This document shows, one piece after another, positions 56,457 to 64,000 of a stretch of 64,000 nt of DNA. The DNA is from DASSKA01 sp963839365. Its GTDB lineage: Bacteria; Actinomycetota; Actinomycetes; Propionibacteriales; Nocardioidaceae. Positions within the stretch are counted from its first letter, which is position 1. The number at the start of each line of letters is the position of its first letter. The notes beneath the pieces were generated by a model. That model made no database searches. It saw nothing but the letters and a program-made list of their open reading frames with translations, and was not told the origin of the DNA. A program made the position numbers and the translations under genes. The stretch lies in assembly GCA_963839365.1 (NCBI GenBank), contig CAWIUT010000001.1, positions 434,001-498,000 on the forward strand, written 5' to 3'.

Positions 56457-57709
56457 CCGTTCCATCCCTTCGCCAGCTCGGTGCCGACCCCGCCGCGGGC
56501 GCTCCGCAGCCGGAACAACGCGCTGATCATCGCGGGCGCCGCGATGAACAGCACGATCAGGGACTGCACCACCGACACCAGGTCGACAGGGGTGCCCGTG
56601 CTGGACTGCATCTGCACGCCCCCGGCGCGCAGCGCTCCGAACAGCAGGCCGGCCAGCACGATGCCGCCAGGCTTGGCCCGGCCCAGCAGCGCGACGGTGA
56701 TCCCGTCGAAGCCGATACCGGCGTCGATGTCGCCGGTGATCGCCGGGTTGGTACCGAGCGCCTGGGCGACCCCGGCGAGCCCGCACAACGCCCCGGCGAG
56801 CACCATCACGATGGTGTAGCTGCGCTCCACCTTGATACCGGCGGTCCGCGCCGCGAACTGGTTCGCACCGACCGCACGCAGCCGGAAGCCGAGCGTGCTG
56901 CGGCTGAGCAGCCACCAGACCCCGACCGCCGCCAGCAGCGCCAAGAACAGCCCGGCGTGCACCCGCAGGTCACCGCCGAGCAGGTGAGGCAGCCGGGCAC
57001 TGGGGTCGATCACGTTGGAGATCGCCTGACCGTACGGCGGCCGCTGGAACCCCTTCGTTCCCAGGAGGAACTGCAGCAGGTAGAAGGCGATGTAGTTGAG
57101 CATGATCGTGGTGATCACCTCATGGGCGCCGGTGCGCGCCTTGAGCCAACCGGCGATGCCTCCCCACAGCGCGCCGCCGATGATGCCGGCGATGATCGCG
57201 ACAAGGACGTGCAGGCCGGGCGGCAGCGGCCAGGCGAAGCCGACGTAGCCCGCGAAGATGGCGCCCAGGATGATCTGGCCCTGGCCGCCGATGTTGAACA
57301 GACCGGCGCGGAACGCCAGCCCCACCGACAGCCCGGCCAGGATCAGCGGGGTGGCGTTGACCAGGGTCTCCGAGATCGGCCCGAGGATCCCGGCCACGGT
57401 GCCGGAGGAGGCGATGTTCGGGTTGAAGACCGCGCCCTCGAACAGGGCCACGTAGGCGCTGGAGATCGCGTGCCAGGCCGCACTGAACGTATCCCACGGG
57501 TAGGAGAAGAAGTACGACGACGCGGTGTCGGTGGCCGGGTCGGCCACCGCGATCAGGACCGCGCCGATGATCATTGCCACCACGAACGCGAGGGTCGTGA
57601 CGACGACGGCGTGGCCGCTCCGGACAGCCGCCCACAGCCGACGGCCCGGCCCTGGCGGGGCCTGGTCGCGCGGCGGGACCTGCTCCGGTCTGCTGGTGCT
57701 GGTGGTCAC
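56453..57709 (-). CDS. Nucleoside ABC importer permease 1
   Basis: A 418-residue permease partner of the gene downstream. After a basic Pro-rich cytoplasmic start there are about ten hydrophobic segments. GLSVGLAFRAGLFNIGGQGQII is the family signature that aligns with the ERSGVINIAIEG element of the second permease, and RAVGANQFAARTAGIKV is the coupling loop. The GTG start at 57709 overlaps the ATPase stop by 4 nt. Presence of both paralogous permeases makes the heterodimeric channel complete. Confidence 0.9.
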   Translation of the reverse strand: MTTSTSRPEQVPPRDQAPPGPGRRLWAAVRSGHAVVVTTLAFVVAMIIGAVLIAVADPATDTASSYFFSYPWDTFSAAWHAISSAYVALFEGAVFNPNIASSGTVAGILGPISETLVNATPLILAGLSVGLAFRAGLFNIGGQGQIILGAIFAGYVGFAWPLPPGLHVLVAIIAGIIGGALWGGIAGWLKARTGAHEVITTIMLNYIAFYLLQFLLGTKGFQRPPYGQAISNVIDPSARLPHLLGGDLRVHAGLFLALLAAVGVWWLLSRSTLGFRLRAVGANQFAARTAGIKVERSYTIVMVLAGALCGLAGVAQALGTNPAITGDIDAGIGFDGITVALLGRAKPGGIVLAGLLFGALRAGGVQMQSSTGTPVDLVSVVQSLIVLFIAAPAMISALFRLRSARGGVGTELAKGWNG

Positions 57710-59289
57710 TGCGGCTCCTTGACGGTGGTGCCGTTCCCGGCGCTGTCGCCGGTCGCGGGCTGGGTGCCGGCCATCAGCAGGCCGACGTCCTCCGCAGAGG
57801 CGCCGGCCGGCAGCTCCCCGATGATCCGGCCGCGGTACATCACCCCGATCCGGTCCGCGAGCCCGAGCACCTCGTCCAGCTCGGTGGACACCAGGATCAC
57901 CGCTGCTCCGGCGTCCCGCTCGGCGACGATGCGCCGGTGCACGAACTCCATCGAGCCCACGTCGAGTCCGCGGGTGGGCTGCCCCACGATCAGCAGCCGC
58001 AGCTCCCGGGACAGCTCCCGGGCGAGCACCACCTTCTGCTGGTTGCCGCCTGACAGGGTGGAGGCGAAGGAGTGGGTCGACTGCGTGCGCACGTCGTACT
58101 CCTCGATGCGCTCGGTGGCGTGCCGCTCGATGGCCGCCAGGTCGAGCGAGACGCCGTTGGAGAACGGCGCGCGCCCGACCGTGTCGAGCACCAGGTTCTC
58201 GGCGATCGTGAAGCTGCCGACCAGCCCGTCGTGCAGCCGGTCCTCAGGCACATAGCCGACCCCTTTGGCCAGCACGTCCTCGATGTCGGCGTCGGTGATG
58301 TCCACGCCGTCCAGCGTGATCTTGCCCTTGGTGACCGGAGTGACGCCTACCAGCGCCTCGGTGAGCTCGGTCTGGCCGTTGCCCTGCACACCGGCGAGCG
58401 CGTAGATCTCACCGGCCCGCACCTCGAAGCTCACGTCGTCGACGAGCACCTGGCCGACCTCGTCGAGGACCCGCACGCCCTGCACGCTCAGCGTGGTCTC
58501 CTTCGGCTCGGCGGGCTCCTTCTCGACGGTCAGCTGCACCGGTCGGCCGACCATCAGCGACGCCAGCTCGGCCGACGACGCGTCGGGGGTCGCCTCACCG
58601 ACGACCTTGCCACGCCGGATGACCGTGATCCGGTCGGCGACCTCGCGGACCTCGTGCAGCTTGTGGGTGATGAACACGATGGAGGTGCCGGCGTCACGCA
58701 GGCTGCGCATCACCTCCATCAGCTCTCTGGTCTCCTGGGGCGTCAGCACCGCTGTGGGCTCATCGAGGATGAGCACCTGCGCCTCTCTGATCAGCGCCTT
58801 GACGATCTCGACCCGCTGCTGCACACCCACCGGCAGCTGCTCGACCAGGGCGTCGGGCGGCACCTCCAGGCCGTAGCGGCGGGAGACCTCCAGCACCTGC
58901 TTGCGGGCCCGGCGTCGGTCCAGGAACCCGAACCCTCGGGTCTGCTCGTGCCCGAGCTCGACGTTCTCGGCAACGGTGAACACCGGCACGAGCATGAAGT
59001 GCTGGTGCACCATGCCGATGCCCGCGGCCATGGCGTCGCCGGGCCCGGAGAACTCGACAGGCCGTCCGTCGACGACGATCTGTCCTTCGTCGGGCCGGTA
59101 GAGGCCGTAGAGGACGTTCATCAGCGTGCTCTTGCCGGCTCCGTTCTCCCCGAGGAGCGCGTGGATCTCGCCGGGCTCGACCACCAGGTCGATGGCGTCG
59201 TTGGCGGTCAGGTCACCGAAACGTTTGGTGATGCCGCGCAGCTCGAGCTTCAGTGTTCCTCCTGGTCTGGCGTCACGCCGGACCCCCAC
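57706..59289 (-). CDS. Nucleoside ABC importer ATP-binding protein (two NBDs)
   Basis: A double-domain ATPase of about 510-527 residues like RbsA/NupO. NBD1 has GENGAGKST and LILDEPTAVLTP; its signature is degenerate (LPVGVQQRVEIVKAL). NBD2 has a weak Walker A (GVQGNGQTEL), the signature LSGGNQQKVVLARELS and a Walker B with Q for D (LLIVGQPTRGLD). The last conventional start is the GTG at 59289, which lies at the edge of a strong hairpin. The family N-terminus M-K-L-E-L-R-G-I-T would instead begin at a CTG at 59253, which has AGGAGG 4 nt upstream. The coordinate given is the conventional one; the CTG is at least as likely. Confidence 0.9.
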   Translation of the reverse strand: MGVRRDARPGGTLKLELRGITKRFGDLTANDAIDLVVEPGEIHALLGENGAGKSTLMNVLYGLYRPDEGQIVVDGRPVEFSGPGDAMAAGIGMVHQHFMLVPVFTVAENVELGHEQTRGFGFLDRRRARKQVLEVSRRYGLEVPPDALVEQLPVGVQQRVEIVKALIREAQVLILDEPTAVLTPQETRELMEVMRSLRDAGTSIVFITHKLHEVREVADRITVIRRGKVVGEATPDASSAELASLMVGRPVQLTVEKEPAEPKETTLSVQGVRVLDEVGQVLVDDVSFEVRAGEIYALAGVQGNGQTELTEALVGVTPVTKGKITLDGVDITDADIEDVLAKGVGYVPEDRLHDGLVGSFTIAENLVLDTVGRAPFSNGVSLDLAAIERHATERIEEYDVRTQSTHSFASTLSGGNQQKVVLARELSRELRLLIVGQPTRGLDVGSMEFVHRRIVAERDAGAAVILVSTELDEVLGLADRIGVMYRGRIIGELPAGASAEDVGLLMAGTQPATGDSAGNGTTVKEPQ

Positions 59290-59290
59290 A

Positions 59291-59327
59291 CCGAGGGGAG
59301 CACCGGAGGTACCGGCACTCCCCTCGG
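59291..59327 (-). terminator. Strong intercistronic hairpin between bmpA-like and ATPase genes
   Basis: A perfect 10-bp stem, CCGAGGGGAG (59291-59300) with CTCCCCTCGG (59318-59327), encloses a 17-nt loop that can pair again through CCGG-AGGTA-CCGG. No U-tract follows. It lies right after the lipoprotein gene and before the transporter ATPase. It could be a partial terminator or an mRNA-stabilising structure that keeps lipoprotein mRNA in excess. Confidence 0.7.
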
Positions 59328-59338
59328 CGACGTCCGTG

Positions 59339-60442
59339 CTACTGCGGCTGGCTGGGCGAGGTGATCTTGATCTTGCCCGAGATGATGTCGGACTTGATCT
59401 GGTCGAGCTGGCTCTTCACCTTCGCCGGCACCTTGTCCGCGAACTGGTGGAACGGCGCCAGGCCGGTGCCGCCGTTGTCGAGGGTACCGACGTAGTTACC
59501 GGTCGGGAAGGTGCCTGAGGCCGCCTTGGTGGTGTAGGACTTCACCGACGTGGTGATGCCCTTGGTGACGCTGGTGAGGAAGTACTTGCAGTACTGGGCG
59601 GCGCTGACGCAGCCGTCGGTGTCGACCCAGATCACGTCCACGTTGCCGCCGGACGCCTGGGCCGCGGCGCCCGCGCCGAGCCCGGTGCCGCCGGCGACCG
59701 GGAAGATGATGTCAGCGCCCTGCTGGACGAAGGCCTGCGAGATCGACCGGCCCTTGTTCAGGTCGGTGAACGAGTTGGCGAACGTGCCGCCCTTCTGGTT
59801 CTTCTCGTTCCAGCCGAGGACCTGCACGTTCTTGTGGTTCTTCTTGTTGTAGTACTGCACGCCCTCCCAGAAGCCGTCCATGTAGATGGTGACGGGCGGG
59901 ATGTTGAGGCCGCCGAACGTGGCGACCTTGCCGGTCTTGCTCATGGCGGCCGCCAGGTAGCCACCCAGGAAGGCGCCCTGTGCGGTGTTGTACTGCAGGC
60001 CGTAGACGTTCGGGCCGGACGACGGCGCGTCCACCTCGGCGAACTTCTGGTTCGGGTGCGCCTTGGCGGCGGACTTGACCGCGTCGGCCATCAGACCGCC
60101 GACCGCGACAACAGTGTCGCAGCCCTTGTTGACCTCGGCCTGCAGGTTCGGGGTGTAGTCGTTCTGGGAGCTGGAGGAGACGTAGGAGATGTTGATCTTC
60201 GGGTTCGCCTGGTGGGCTTCCTTGAAGCCGTTGTAGGACGACTCGTTGAACGAGCGATCGTCCACGCCGCCGGTGTCGAGCACCATGCACGCGTTGAACT
60301 GCTGGCCGGCGCTGTTGCTGCCGCCACCGGCGGTGCTGTTCGAGCTGCCTGCGCCGGCGTTGGACGCCGGCTTCTGGCCGCACCCGGCGAGCAGGAGCGC
60401 TGCTGCGCCGGCAACTGCGGCGATCTTCGTCGCGTGACGCAA
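59339..60442 (-). CDS. BMP family nucleoside-binding lipoprotein
   Basis: The membrane-anchored substrate-binding protein of the importer, 367 residues. A lipoprotein signal ends in the lipobox LLLAGC (Cys21), followed by an Asn/Ser/Gly-rich linker. The BMP/PBP1-ABC domain includes ACMVLDTGGVDDRSFNESSYNGF, the family signature. The start is TTG at 60442 with GGAGGAGG 5 nt upstream. BMP-domain proteins such as PnrA and NupN bind purine and pyrimidine nucleosides, which matches cdd and deoA at the end of the same operon. It is the promoter-proximal gene. Confidence 0.92.
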   Translation of the reverse strand: MRHATKIAAVAGAAALLLAGCGQKPASNAGAGSSNSTAGGGSNSAGQQFNACMVLDTGGVDDRSFNESSYNGFKEAHQANPKINISYVSSSSQNDYTPNLQAEVNKGCDTVVAVGGLMADAVKSAAKAHPNQKFAEVDAPSSGPNVYGLQYNTAQGAFLGGYLAAAMSKTGKVATFGGLNIPPVTIYMDGFWEGVQYYNKKNHKNVQVLGWNEKNQKGGTFANSFTDLNKGRSISQAFVQQGADIIFPVAGGTGLGAGAAAQASGGNVDVIWVDTDGCVSAAQYCKYFLTSVTKGITTSVKSYTTKAASGTFPTGNYVGTLDNGGTGLAPFHQFADKVPAKVKSQLDQIKSDIISGKIKITSPSQPQ

Positions 60443-60563
60443 GGTTGCCTCCTCCGTACGTCCGCCGCCCTGCTGGCGCGCAGACCAGGCAGTCACCCTA
60501 GTACCTGAGCGAGGATCCTGAGAGCATCCTGGGAAGTTTTGCGAGGCAGTTGTCCCCGGGCTG

Positions 60564-61775
60564 CTACCCAGGCGCGGCGCAGCCTTTCCACGCGGGTGAC
60601 AGCGCCCGCAGCGCGGTGACGGCCAGCACCTCCGCGGCGACCGCGATCGCGCCCTCGTCGACCACCAGGTCACCCTGGTGCAGGTCGTACGTCGGCCCCC
60701 CCGGTGTCCGGGTGCCCAGCCTGCCCATCGCCCCCGGAACGGACTCGAGGTACCACGCGAAGTCCTCCCCGCCGAGGCTCTGGGAGGTGGGCACCGCACC
60801 GTCGTCGCCGAGCACGTCGCGCACCGCGGACGTGAGGAGCACGGTCGCCGCTGGGTCGTTGACCACGGGGGGCACGCCCCGGACGTAGCCGATCTCTGCC
60901 CCGACGCCGTACGGCGCGACGATCTGCACGACCAGCTCGCGGACCAGGTCCTCGGCCTCGGCCCAGGCCACGGCGTCCAGCATGCGCACCGTGCCGGCGA
61001 CCTCGCCGGCCGCGGGCACCACGTTCATCACCGACCCGGCCCGGATCGCGCCCCACACGACGCTGGCACCGACCCTCGGGTCCAGCCGCCTCGAGAGCGC
61101 CGCGGGCAGGTCGGTGACCAGCTTGGCCAGCGCGTAGGTGAGGTCCTCGGTCAGGTGCGGCCGGGAGGTGTGCCCGCCGCGGCCGGTGAGCCGGACGGTG
61201 AGCGCATCGGCGGCCCCGGTGATCGGCCCTTCCCGCAGCCCGACCTGCCCGACGTCCAGGCCGGGATCGCAGTGCAGCGAGTAGACCTGGCTGACGCCGT
61301 CCAGGGCGCCGGCCGCGATGACCTCGAGCGCGCCGCCGGGCATCACCTCCTCGGCCGGCTGGAACAGCATCCGGACCCGGCCCGGAAGGGCCGCGGCGCG
61401 ATGGCGGGCGGCGAGAGCCAGCCCGGTCCCCACCAGCCCAGCGGTGTGCACGTCGTGCCCGCAGGCGTGCGCGACGCCAGCCCGGGTGCTAGCCCAGGGC
61501 AGGGCGGTGCGCTCATCGACGGGGAGCGCGTCGAGATCGGCGCGCAGGGCGACCATCGGGCCGTCAGCAGGACCCAGCTCGGCGACCAGGCCGCTCTTGC
61601 CGAACCTCCGGACCTCGATGCCGGCGGCCTCGAGCCGTTCGGCAACCAGGGCGGTGGTCCGCTGCTCCTGCCAGGCGAGCTCGGGGTGCGCGTGCACGTC
61701 CCGACGCAGCTCCACGAGGTCGGGCAGGTGCGCCTCCACGACCGAACGGACCTCGGGGGCGTTGGGGGCGGGCAC
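60564..61775 (-). CDS. M20 family amidohydrolase
   Basis: A metal-dependent amidohydrolase/carboxypeptidase of the M20D group, 403 residues. Visible motifs are HAHPELAWQEQRTT, HACGHDVHTAGLVGTGLAL (metal ligands), LFQPAEEVMPGGA (catalytic Glu pair) and GGHTSRPHLTEDLTYALAKLV (dimerisation domain), with a late GGEDFAWYLESVPG. Family members cleave N-acyl amino acids, indole-amino acid conjugates or aminobenzoyl-glutamate; the substrate cannot be told. The GTG at 61775 lies 8 nt after TAGCGT. A 121-nt gap separates its stop from the BMP lipoprotein start and must contain the importer promoter. Confidence 0.92.
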   Translation of the reverse strand: MPAPNAPEVRSVVEAHLPDLVELRRDVHAHPELAWQEQRTTALVAERLEAAGIEVRRFGKSGLVAELGPADGPMVALRADLDALPVDERTALPWASTRAGVAHACGHDVHTAGLVGTGLALAARHRAAALPGRVRMLFQPAEEVMPGGALEVIAAGALDGVSQVYSLHCDPGLDVGQVGLREGPITGAADALTVRLTGRGGHTSRPHLTEDLTYALAKLVTDLPAALSRRLDPRVGASVVWGAIRAGSVMNVVPAAGEVAGTVRMLDAVAWAEAEDLVRELVVQIVAPYGVGAEIGYVRGVPPVVNDPAATVLLTSAVRDVLGDDGAVPTSQSLGGEDFAWYLESVPGAMGRLGTRTPGGPTYDLHQGDLVVDEGAIAVAAEVLAVTALRALSPAWKGCAAPG

Positions 61776-61783
61776 GGCACCCC

Positions 61784-61789
61784 ACGCTA
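61784..61789 (-). promoter_or_regulatory. -10 box, leaderless start of M20 hydrolase
   Basis: TAGCGT on the minus strand, then 8 nt, then the GTG at 61775. It sits between the mutase stop and this start. Confidence 0.4.
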
Positions 61790-61805
61790 CCGGAGCAGTC
61801 TCCTG

Positions 61806-63428
61806 TCAGAAGGCGTCGGGAGGCGTGTAGACCCCCCACACCTCACGCAGCGCGTTGCAGACCTCGCCCACCGTGGCCCGGGCCCGCAACGCGCCCTTCA
61901 TCGGGAACAGCACGTTGTCGGAGCCCTCGGCGGCCTGCTTGAGCCGGGAGAGGCTCCGGTGCACCTCCTCCTCGTCCCGCTCGGCGCGCAGCTTGGCCAG
62001 CCGCTCGGCCTGCTGCTCCTCGATGGCCGGGTCCACCCGCAGTGGCTCGTAGGGCTCGTCCTCGTCGACGTTGAACCGGTTGACTCCCACGACCACACGC
62101 TCGCCGGCGTCGATGTCCTTGGCGATCTGGTAGGCGGCCTTCTCGATCTCGTTCTTCTGGAAGCCCCTCTCGATCGCGGTCACCGCTCCCCCGAGGTCCT
62201 CGACCTGAGCCATCAGGGCGCGTGCCTCGGTCTCGATCCCGTCGGTCAGCGACTCCACCGCGTACGAGCCGGCGAACGGGTCCACGGTCTTGGTCAGGTC
62301 GGTCTCGTGGGCGAGCACCTGCTGGGTGCGCAGCGCCAGCCGTGCCGCCTTCTCCGACGGCAGCGCGATCGCCTCGTCGTAGGAGTTGGTGTGCAACGAC
62401 TGGGTGCCTCCGAGCACCGCCGCCATCGCCTGCACCGCCACCCGGACCAGGTTGACCTCCGGCTGCTGGGCGGTCAGCTGGACTCCCGCGGTCTGGGTGT
62501 GGAACCGCAGCGTCTGGGACTTGGGGTTGGTGGCGCCGAACTCGTCGCGCATCACCTGCGCCCAGATCCTCCGCGCCGCGCGGAACTTGGCGACCTCCTC
62601 GAGGATCGTGGTGCGAGCCACGAAGAAGAAGGACAGCCGGGCGGCGAAGTCGTTCACGTCCAGCCCGGCCGACACCGCCGCGCGGACGTACTCGATGCCG
62701 TCGGCGAGCGTGAAGGCGATCTCCTGCGCAGGTGTCGCGCCCGCCTCGGCCATGTGGTAGCCGGAGATGGAGATGGTGTTCCAGCGCGGCACCTCGGTGC
62801 GGCAGTAGGCGAACGTGTCGGTGACCAGGCGCAGAGAGTGCTTGGGCGGGTAGATGTAGGTGCCCCGCGCGATGTACTCCTTGAGCACGTCGTTCTGGAT
62901 GGTGCCGGTCAGCGCGCCGCCGGCCACCCCGTTCTCCTCCGCGACGAGCTGGTAGAGCACCAACAACAGTGCGGCCGGTGCGTTGATGGTCATCGACGTG
63001 GACACCTTGTCCAGCGGGATGCCGTCGAACAGCACCCGCATGTCCTCGATCGAGTCGATGGCCACGCCGACCTTCCCGACCTCGCCGTGCGCCAGTGGAG
63101 AGTCGGAGTCGTGGCCCATCTGCGTGGGCAGGTCGAAGGCGACCGACAGTCCGCCCGTGCCGTGCGTGACCAGCTGCTTGTAGCGCTCGTTGGACTCCTT
63201 GGCCGTTCCGAAGCCGGCGTACTGCCGCATCGTCCACGGCCGCCCGGTGTACATGGTCGGATACACGCCCCGGGTGAACGGGAAGGCGCCCGGCTCACCG
63301 AGCTTCGTCTCCGGGTCGAAGCCGGCCAGGGCGTCGGGGCCGTAGACCTCCTCGAACGGCAGGCCGGACTCGGTGCTCACGACCGGGTCCTGCGGAGCCT
63401 GGCCCGGGGACTTGTCAGCAGCGCTCAT
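61806..63428 (-). CDS. Methylmalonyl-CoA mutase family, large subunit
   Basis: This large (catalytic) subunit rearranges methylmalonyl-CoA to succinyl-CoA, or a related branched acyl-CoA. Its 540 residues hold the substrate-binding TIM barrel only: YPTMYTGRPWTMRQYAGFGTAKESNERYK, VSTSMTINAPAA, TISISGYHMAEAGATPAQE and RFHTQTAGVQLTAQQPEVN. The C-terminal B12-binding domain with DxHxxG is absent, so a separate small subunit is needed; none is in the window. A Tyr in the TMY loop is methylmalonyl-like rather than isobutyryl-like. The ATG at 63428 follows TACCCT by 7 nt. Products of AccA/AccD/AccE would feed it. Confidence 0.9.
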   Translation of the reverse strand: MSAADKSPGQAPQDPVVSTESGLPFEEVYGPDALAGFDPETKLGEPGAFPFTRGVYPTMYTGRPWTMRQYAGFGTAKESNERYKQLVTHGTGGLSVAFDLPTQMGHDSDSPLAHGEVGKVGVAIDSIEDMRVLFDGIPLDKVSTSMTINAPAALLLVLYQLVAEENGVAGGALTGTIQNDVLKEYIARGTYIYPPKHSLRLVTDTFAYCRTEVPRWNTISISGYHMAEAGATPAQEIAFTLADGIEYVRAAVSAGLDVNDFAARLSFFFVARTTILEEVAKFRAARRIWAQVMRDEFGATNPKSQTLRFHTQTAGVQLTAQQPEVNLVRVAVQAMAAVLGGTQSLHTNSYDEAIALPSEKAARLALRTQQVLAHETDLTKTVDPFAGSYAVESLTDGIETEARALMAQVEDLGGAVTAIERGFQKNEIEKAAYQIAKDIDAGERVVVGVNRFNVDEDEPYEPLRVDPAIEEQQAERLAKLRAERDEEEVHRSLSRLKQAAEGSDNVLFPMKGALRARATVGEVCNALREVWGVYTPPDAF

Positions 63429-63435
63429 GGTGCGA

Positions 63436-63441
63436 AGGGTA
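63436..63441 (-). promoter_or_regulatory. -10 box, leaderless start of mutase gene
   Basis: TACCCT on the minus strand, then 7 nt, then the ATG at 63428. With such a short or absent leader there is no room for a cobalamin riboswitch. Confidence 0.55.
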
Positions 63442-63727
63442 CGGCGGCGCCGGCCCGGCCGCACCGTGAGGTGGGTAACGCAGCCGGCCCCTTCTGCTGG
63501 CCAGATGTAGCCGAGGTCACATGCAGACGAGTACGACGTAACTGAACTCACAGCCCAGGCGGTCAATAGGGGGCAGATGCGCCGATAGAGTGCATGAGGT
63601 TGCGCTGGGCCGCGGCCGCCAGACGAGCCGCCCGGCAGCGCACAGGTCATCACGTCGTTGGTTGCGAGACGTCGGACCGTAGGCCCGGCTCCTCAGCCTC
63701 CGAACAACGAGCGCGGAAAGGACTCCC
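63442..63727. other. Divergent intergenic region, mutase/sdhC
   Basis: The largest non-coding stretch in the window (about 300 nt counting the mutase promoter). On the plus strand it must carry the sdh operon promoter; TAGAGT at 63586-63591 is a candidate -10 box, giving a leader of roughly 130 nt. No riboswitch, tRNA or clear operator was recognised in it. Confidence 0.4.
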
Positions 63728-64000
63728 TTGGCCAGCTCTCGAGCGGGGACGCTCTACCGGGGCCGCGAAGGAATGTGGTCGTGGGTGGCGCACCGCATCA
63801 CCGGCATCCTCATCTTCTTCTTCCTCTTCGCCCACGTCATCGACACGGCGATGGTGCGCGTCTCCCCCTCCGCCTACAACAACGCCGTGGACACCTACAA
63901 GAACCCGGTGGTCGGGCTCCTGGAGGTGGGCCTGGTCGCCGCGGTCGCCTTCCACGCGCTCAACGGCATCCGGGTGCTCCTGGTGGACTTCTGGTCCAAG
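63728..64000 (+). CDS. sdhC: Succinate dehydrogenase cytochrome b556 subunit, 3' end outside window
   Basis: The first 91 residues of the membrane anchor that binds heme and quinone in complex II. The conserved SRAGTLYRGREGMWSWVAHRITGI region, with the HR-x-T-G motif, precedes a first helix (ILIFFFLFAHVIDTAMV); a second helix begins at VVGLLEVGLVAAVAFHALNGIR. The start is TTG at 63728, with AAAGGA 5 nt upstream. The gene runs off the window in frame; sdhD, sdhA and sdhB should follow. It links with the mutase product succinyl-CoA through the citric acid cycle. Confidence 0.88.
   Translation, partial: MASSRAGTLYRGREGMWSWVAHRITGILIFFFLFAHVIDTAMVRVSPSAYNNAVDTYKNPVVGLLEVGLVAAVAFHALNGIRVLLVDFWSK

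Noticed and set aside
60678..63545. A 955-codon open frame on the plus strand
   Set aside because: It is wholly antisense to the M20 hydrolase and mutase genes, with a His/Arg/Gly-biased composition typical of shadow frames in GC-rich DNA.
63442..63727. A cobalamin riboswitch in front of the mutase gene
   Set aside because: The mutase has a -10 box 7 nt before its ATG, leaving no leader, and no B12-box-like sequence was found on the minus strand.

Overview
The window is chromosomal DNA of a high-GC Actinomycetota. The evidence is the strong G/C bias at third codon positions, many GTG and TTG starts, a biotin-dependent acyl-CoA carboxylase with an epsilon subunit, two LytR-CpsA-Psr proteins, a galactan/rhamnose envelope pathway and actinobacterial nucleoside salvage. 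No mycolic-acid or arabinan gene is seen here. Gene order (TIGR03089, LCP, purE/purK, cyclase, birA, accD/accE, maf, rml) suggests Nocardioidaceae or a relative (Propionibacteriales); this placement is inference. The window is almost fully coding, with no rRNA, tRNA, CRISPR, prophage or insertion sequence recognised.

Layout. 1-10.8 kb: a compact minus-strand block that would make and export a galactofuranose polymer (LCP ligase, tandem glycosyltransferase, UDP-galactopyranose mutase, GlfT2-like polymerase, Wzm/Wzt-like exporter), with a second LCP gene diverging. 10.8-19 kb: housekeeping genes: acyl-CoA dehydrogenase, CoA-binding protein, purE/purK, a receiver-less winged-helix regulator, a class III cyclase, birA and accD/accE. 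18.9-30.7 kb: sugar-nucleotide and glycan genes: rmlA, rmlD, rmlC and rmlB on mixed strands, two GT2 enzymes, DUF2304, GtrA, a GT87-like protein, a large membrane protein, plus maf and a DUF885 peptidase. 30.7-41.5 kb: an acyl-CoA dehydrogenase and a divergent LiuR-like MerR gene around a near-perfect palindrome, an ABC-2 exporter, accA, a two-domain secreted cupredoxin, a SpoIID/LytB protein and an LpdA-type quinone reductase. 41.5-61.8 kb: nucleoside salvage: PNP, phosphopentomutase/phosphomannomutase, deoC, an aldehyde dehydrogenase and a half-length partner, uridine kinase, add, deoA, cdd and a complete BMP-type nucleoside ABC importer, then an M20 hydrolase. 61.8-64 kb: methylmalonyl-CoA mutase large subunit and the start of sdhC.

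How the parts fit. RmlA-D supply dTDP-rhamnose and Glf supplies UDP-Galf for a linker-galactan type polymer, which the ABC pair would export and LCP proteins would attach to peptidoglycan. AccA, AccD, AccE and BirA make and biotinylate an acyl(propionyl)-CoA carboxylase whose product feeds the mutase and then succinate dehydrogenase. Imported nucleosides are deaminated and phosphorolysed; pentose phosphates are cleaved by DeoC and the resulting acetaldehyde oxidised. Seventeen genes carry a TANNNT box 5-8 nt upstream of the start codon, so leaderless transcription looks like the main expression mode for first genes here.
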